From: Vespa crabro
Lineage: Eukaryota; Arthropoda; Insecta; Hymenoptera; Vespidae
Length of the DNA stretch: 64,000 bases
Assembly: GCF_910589235.1 (NCBI RefSeq)
Contig: NW_025813595.1
Location: forward strand, 2,294,001-2,358,000
Direction: 5' to 3'
Part shown: positions 58,032-64,000 of the stretch, one piece after another
Numbering within the stretch: position 1 is the first letter of the stretch
Layout: every line of letters starts with the position of its first letter
The notes under the pieces: generated by a model
The model's database searches: none
What the model was told of the DNA's origin: nothing
Seen by the model: only the letters and a program-made list of their open reading frames with translations
Program-made: the position numbers and the translations under genes

Positions 58032-58807
58032 ATAATAATAATAATAATAACAATAATATTCACCACATTAATAACAATAATAACGGTTATGTTAAGAATA
58101 ATATTAATAATATTAGCGAAAATAATGATAATAACGATATAATCGATAATAATAATCACAATAATAACGATAATAACTACAGTAATGATAATAATAATAA
58201 TAATTATAACGATAATAACGATGATTTCGATAATAACAATATTAATAAGAGCGATAGTAACGTTAATAGTAATAACTATAATTTCGATATTAATGATATT
58301 AATGAAAATAACTATAATAATAATAATAAATATAACAATAATAACGATAATAATGATAAAAATATTAACGATAATAAAGTTAGTTATAGCAATAATAATA
58401 ACAATAATAACCATAACAAAGATATCATTAATAACATAATTAACGATAATTCCGATAATAACGTTAATAATAATAATAATAAAAATTATAATAAAAACTA
58501 TAATAACGATAATAATTCTAATAACGATAATAACGATAATAACGATAATAACAATATTAGTAATAATAACCACGAAAATAACGATAATAACGATAACAAT
58601 AATAATAACATTTACAATATAAATAATTACAATAGTAACGATAATAACATTATGACGATAATAATAATAATAATATTAACGATAATAGCGATAATGAAGA
58701 TAATAACGATAATAAGGATAATAACATTATAGTTATTAACGATAAAAAAGACAATAGAGATAATAACAATTAAAATTATAAAGGTATTAATGAAAATAAT
58801 GATAATA
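58032..58807 (+). repeat. Recent 776-bp duplicate, copy 2
   Basis: Partner of 54,973-55,748 at offset 3,059. Unlike copy 1, its flanks are colinear with block A at 1-3,300, so this is the resident copy and 54,973-55,748 is more likely the transferred one. Confidence 0.8.
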
Positions 58808-61800
58808 ATGATAATAAAGATAATAATAATATCGAAAATAACGACAATAGTAATAATAATAATAACGATAATAATTATAATAACGATAACATCGGTAATA
58901 ATAAAAACAATAATATCGAAAATAACGATATTAACTATATAATAATAATAATAATTTCGCTAATTAGGTTAATTACGAAAATATCGGTAATAACCACGAT
59001 AACGGGGAAATCGATAATTAACAATATAATCGATAATAACGATAATAAAGACATTAAATGTAATAATAATAACGATAATAACGATAATATCGATAATAAT
59101 AATAGCGACAATGACGACAAAAGTAATAATAATATAAATGTTATTAACGAAAATAACGATAATAGTAATTATAATAATAACGATAATAACGATAATAACG
59201 CATAATAATAATTACAACAATAAAAATAGTAATAATAAAAATAATAACGATGATAACGATATTGACGATAATAATAAAAATATTAACATCGATATTAAGT
59301 ATAATAACGATATCATCGAGAATAATAAAAATAATATCGATAATAACGATTATAACGATAATAAAATTAATAATAATATCGATAATAGCGATAATAACAA
59401 TAATAAAATAATAATAGTAATAAAAATAAAGATAATATCGATATTAACGATAAATTCGATAATAATTATAACAATTATATCGATAAATACGATTAGAAAT
59501 ATAATACTATTAACAATAATATCGCTGACAACTATAATAACGATAATTATAACAATTACATATAGATAATAAGGATTATAATGATAAGAACGAACATAAC
59601 TATATAAAAGAAAATAACGGCAAATATAATAATAATAATAGCGAGAATGACGATAATGACGATAATAACGATAATGATAATAATAAGGATTATAATAATA
59701 TCGATAGTAACGATAATGGTAATAATAATAATAATGATAATAACGATAATAAAAATAATAATAATAACGATAAAAGCTATAAATGCCATAATAATAATAA
59801 TAACGATAATAAGGGTACTAACGATAACAAAGATAATATATATATCAATAAAAACGATTATAACGATATTAACGATAATTGTGATAATAACAATAAGACC
59901 GATAGTAATCATAGGATAATAACGAATACTGTAATGATAATATTATCGATAGTTTCAATAATAACGATAATGACGTTAATAATAAAAATAATAATAAGGT
60001 AATAACGATATTAATGACAAATACGATGATAATGATAATAACAATAATAATAAAAATAACAATTACAAAAATAACGATAATAACTGTAAGAATGAGAACA
60101 ATAATAACGATCATAGCGTTAATAACGATAATAATAATAGCAATAATAGCGATAACATCATTAATAACAATAATCGTAATAATAACGATAATAGTGGTAA
60201 TAACGATGACAACGATAATAATAATAATAGTAATAACGATAATAACGATATTAACGAAAATAAGGATAATAATAATAACAATAATAACTATAATAACGAT
60301 TATAATGATAATAACTATAATAATGATATTAACAATAAGAATAAAAATAATAATAAAGACATTAAATTTATGAACGATAATAATGATAATAACGATACTA
60401 ATAAAAATAATGATAACAATAATAAAGAAAAAAACGATTATAATCATAATAACTATAATAATGATATTAACATTAAGAATAAAAGTAATAATAAAGACAT
60501 TAACGTTATGAACGAATATAACGATAATAATATTAACTATAATAACGATAATAACTATATTAAAAATAACAATAATATATGAAAACAAAGATAAAACAAC
60601 AATAATAATAGTGTAACATAGCAAAATAAGGATAATAACGATAATAGCGACAATAATAATAATAATAATAACGATAATACCGATAATAACGTTAATAATT
60701 CTAGTAATAATAACTATAATAACGGTAATAACTATTTTTATGAAAACAATAGTAACGATAAAATCGATAATGTCGATGATAATAATAATAATAACAGCGA
60801 TAATAACGATATTAACGATAATAACTATAATAATAATAGCAATATTTACGACAATAACGATATAAATGATAATAACGATAACAACGGACACAAAATAATA
60901 ATAATAGAAATAATAAAGGTCATAACAATATTAAACATAATATCGTTAGTAATAATACTAATAATAACGATAATAACGATTATAATGATAATAACGTATA
61001 TTACATTAATAGAAATAACAATAATAACGATAAAAGCGATAATAATAGAACTAATAATAACAATGTAAACAATAATGACGATAATAACGAAATAACGATA
61101 ATAACATTAGTAATAATAACAATAATAAAAATAATAACGATAATAATGACAATAATAATAGCAATATTCACATTAATACCGATAATAATAATAATAACAT
61201 CTATAACGACAATGACGATAAAAACGATAATAATAATAACGATAATATCGAAAATAGTAATAATAATAATAACGATAGATAAAATAATAACGATAAGGAC
61301 AATAATAATAATAATAATTATAAAGATTATAACGATAATTACAATAATAACGATAATAATAATAAAATTAATATCGATAAATACGTAAATAACTATAATA
61401 ATAATAGCATTAATAACGACAATAACGATAATAATAATAATAATAGTAATAACAATATTAAGGGTAATAACGATTATAACGATAATACTAATAACGATGA
61501 CAACGATAAAAACAATAATATTAATATTAATAATAACGAAAATAAGGATAATATCGATAACAACGATACTATTAATAATAATTATCAAGATAATAACATA
61601 ATTAACGATTACATCGATAAAATGATAATAACATTACTAATAATAATAAAAATAACAATAAAAACGATAAGAACACTAATAATGAGATGAATATGAACGA
61701 TAATAACAATAATAAGGATAATAATAATTACAATTATAACGATAACAACGACAATAACAATAAAAATAATAATAATAATATCGAAAATAACGATAATAAC

Positions 61801-62000
61801 GATGTCAACGATAATAATTATAACAATAATAAGGATAATAACGATGAAACGATAAATATAATAACAACAATAAAGATAATAACGATAATGACAATTATAC
61901 GGATTATAATAATACGATAATATCGATAATAGTAATAATAATAAGAACGATAATGAAGATAAAACGATAAAAATGATAATAACTATAATACCGATAATTG

Positions 62001-64000
62001 CAATAATAACTGTAATAATAATAGCAATATTATCGTTAATCATGATAATAAAGTTAATAACAATAATAACGAAAATAACAATGAAAATAGTTATAATAAT
62101 AAAGATATTAAAGATAGTAACGCTATGAACGATAATAATAATAACAATAATTACAACAAAACCATATTAACGATAATAACAATAATAATAAATATAATAA
62201 CGACATTAATAATAATAATAATAACAATAATAACGATAATAACAAAACTAATATAAAGAATAATAACGATTATAATGATAATAACGATAATAATAATAGC
62301 AATAATGACGATGTTAACGTTAAGAACGAAAAAAATAAAACCTTAAATGACCATTATAACATTATCAATGATTATAATAATAATGACGTTAATAATAATC
62401 ATCATAAAAAAGATATTAACGATAATAACTACAATAAAAATTATAACAAAATAATAATAATATTAGTATCCACAAGAACGTTAATATAGATAATAACAAT
62501 TATAATAATAACGATAGTAACGATAATATCGATCATATTAAAAACAATATTATTGATAAGATCGATAATAATAATAATAATAATAACGAAAATATCGATA
62601 GTAAAAATAATAATGATAATAAAGTTAGTAAAGATAATAACTATAATATCGACTATAACAATAATAATAATTACGATAATCACTATATATACGATAATGA
62701 CGATAATATTAATAACGATAATAACGATAATAACGTAAATAACGACAATAATAATAGAAATAATAACAATAACAACGACAATAGAGATAATAACGATAAT
62801 ATCGACATTATTAATAATAATGACAACAATAATTATGATAATAATGTTCGTAAAACTAATAAAAATAAAGATAATAACAATATTAACGATAATAACGATA
62901 ATATCGATAATAAAAATAATAATAGTAATAGCAATAATAACGATAGTGACGATAATAACTATAATAGCAATAATACTAATAACGATAATAACGCTAATAA
63001 TAATAATGATAATAACAATAAGGTCGATAATATTAATAACAATATTCTCGATAATATCGATATTAATAATTGTAATCATAACAATAATAACGATCATAAC
63101 GATAATAGCAACTATAATAATAACGATAACAACGACATTAATAATAATATTATTACTGTAAGTAACAATAATATTGATAACGATGTTTATAATCGTAATA
63201 ATAATAACGTTTATAATGGTTCTGACGTTAATAATGATAATAAAAATAATAACCATAATAACGATAATAATAACATTATTACTAATAACAATAGTAACGA
63301 TAATAACGGTAATAAAAACAACAATAATAACAATATTAAAGAAAATATTAATAACAATTGTAACGGAAACAACGATAACAGCATTAATTATAATAATAAT
63401 AATAGCGAATGTAAGTATGATAACGGTGACACGTATAATATTAATAATAATAATAACGATAATAACGATAATAACCATAATAGTAGCACTGATAATAACG
63501 ATAATAACGATAATAATAATAATCGTAATAAAGATAATAAACATAATAACGATACTAACGATAATAGCGAAAATAATAATGACAACAAAAACAATATTAA
63601 CGGTAATAAGTATAATAACAGTTATTATAATGACGGTAAAAACGATAAAAACGGTAATAATGATAATAACGATAATAGCAATATTAACAATGATAATAAT
63701 AGCAATAATAAAGATAATAACGATGTAAAAGTTTCTAACGATAATAATATTTACAACAATAACGATAATAACGATTATGATGATAAGAACAATAATAATA
63801 CTAATAATAATAAAAATAATACCGACAATAACGACAATCAGAATAATAATAGAAGTAATAATAACACTTTTAAGAATAATAACTATAAAAACGAGAATAA
63901 CAATAATAATAGTAGTAATAAAAAAGTAATAATTATAATAACGATAAAAACGATTTTAACGATAATAATAATGAGGATAAGTAGGATAGTATCGATAATA
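62001..64000 (+). repeat. Satellite with direct counterpart of the inverted segment and a TTCT-GAAGT-M module
   Basis: 62,830-63,545 is the direct-orientation counterpart of 27,423-28,116. TTCT (63,733), GAAGT (63,852) and M (63,943) follow at the usual 210- and 91-bp spacings to M. The window ends before the expected L. The 367-codon Ile/Val frame on the - strand (62,441-63,544) is repeat read-through. Confidence 0.65.

Larger units (their letters stand above)
57251..62000 (+). repeat. Segmental duplication block A, copy 2
   Basis: Partner of 1-3,300: L 57,391, V 57,685, TCACCACATT 58,059, GGGGAAATCG about 59,000, GCTGACAAC about 59,523, TTCACATTAATACC about 61,165, GATTATACGG 61,891. About 1.3 kb between GCTGACAAC and TTCACATT (roughly 59,900-61,150) is extra compared with copy 1. 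The leader of L (GATATTGACAATATTAAAGAT type) is present, so the start of copy 1 is cut by the window edge rather than missing. Satellite only. Confidence 0.75.
1..64000 (+). repeat. 64-kb AT-rich, triplet-phased satellite array (core word AATAACGAT)
   Basis: The whole window consists of AAT, AAC, GAT and ATA triplets and their one-base variants on the + strand, with no gene-like interruption. The clearest core is the 9-mer AATAACGAT, in uninterrupted tandem runs such as 47,515-47,560. Most other stretches are the same pattern with single substitutions (AATGAT, AACAAT, ATCGAT, TACGAT, AGTAAT) and occasional one- or two-base indels that shift the triplet phase. Two 60-base samples counted by hand gave A 55-58 %, T 28-33 %, G+C 12-13 %. 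A degenerate short-unit array of this length is typical of eukaryotic satellite or intergenic DNA; the host cannot be named from the sequence. No coding, RNA or mobile-element signal was seen on either strand. Confidence 0.95.

Noticed and set aside
54973..58807. Transposable element flanked by the 776-bp near-identical repeats as long terminal repeats
   Set aside because: The 2.3 kb between the repeats is ordinary satellite with no coding capacity, and the repeat has no TG...CA ends or target-site duplication that I can see.
1..64000. tRNA, rRNA or other structured RNA genes
   Set aside because: No stretch has the G+C or the stem content needed; G+C stays near 12-13 % in samples and no conserved RNA motif was found.

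Overview
I find no gene of any kind in this window. All 64 kb is one extremely AT-rich simple-sequence satellite. The + strand is built from the triplets AAT, AAC, GAT, ATA and one-base variants. Its commonest word is the 9-mer AATAACGAT, seen in clean tandem runs such as 47,515-47,560. In two 60-base samples I counted, A is 55-58 %, T 28-33 % and G+C 12-13 %. The A-rich strand is the + strand almost everywhere. No tRNA, rRNA, transposase, CRISPR array, promoter or terminator can be supported. The many long open reading frames are a by-product of the repeat: on the + strand two frames of AAT-AAC-GAT avoid stops, and on the - strand all three frames of ATT-ATC-GTT do. Their 'proteins' are poly-Asn/Asp or poly-Ile/Val/Leu/Ser/Tyr and change frame at non-triplet indels.

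Origin: such a long array in such AT-rich DNA suggests a eukaryotic nuclear genome, in heterochromatin or a large intergenic satellite block. There is no gene from which to name the organism, so this is inference. An assembly artefact cannot be excluded from sequence alone.

The structure is hierarchical: a 3-base phase; a 9-base word; local tandem duplications (159 bp at 4.9 kb and 32.4 kb, 558 bp at 10.5 and 11.0 kb); modules of about 0.2-1 kb reused in similar order; and long segmental duplications. I tracked recurring landmarks, named here for reference. TTCT (TTCTAACGATAATAA). GAAGT (GAAGTAATAATAACAATATT). M (GATAAAAACGATTTTAACG). L (TTAAAACGATAATAATTATC). V (TATAATAACATTATAAAAAT). T (AATAGTATTAATAACAATAT). 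W (ATGGTATTAACGATAAA). They recur in the order TTCT - GAAGT - M - L - V - T - W with near-constant spacings: TTCT to M 210-219 bp, GAAGT to M 91-100 bp, T to W 105 bp twice.

Main duplicated blocks: 1-3,300 with 57,390-62,000; 4,150-5,240 with 31,600-32,680 (offset 27,436); 6,430-7,690 with 36,640-37,740 and partly 26,880-27,340; 10,250-11,760 with 41,420-43,280; 11,740-12,640 with 28,640-29,640; 13,400-15,700 with 48,950-51,170 (offset about 35.5 kb); 19,640-20,990 in pieces with 40,180-40,560, 51,240-51,640 and 54,530-54,720; and 54,973-55,748 with 58,032-58,807 (about 99 % identical, so recent).

Two things break the monotony. First, one segment of about 0.7 kb (27,423-28,116) is inverted, making the + strand T-rich, with a 17-bp fold-back palindrome at its left junction. 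Second, two short CpG-free AT islands (around 9,180-9,317 and 46,084-46,206) leave the triplet phase; the second carries a 22-bp perfect palindrome.
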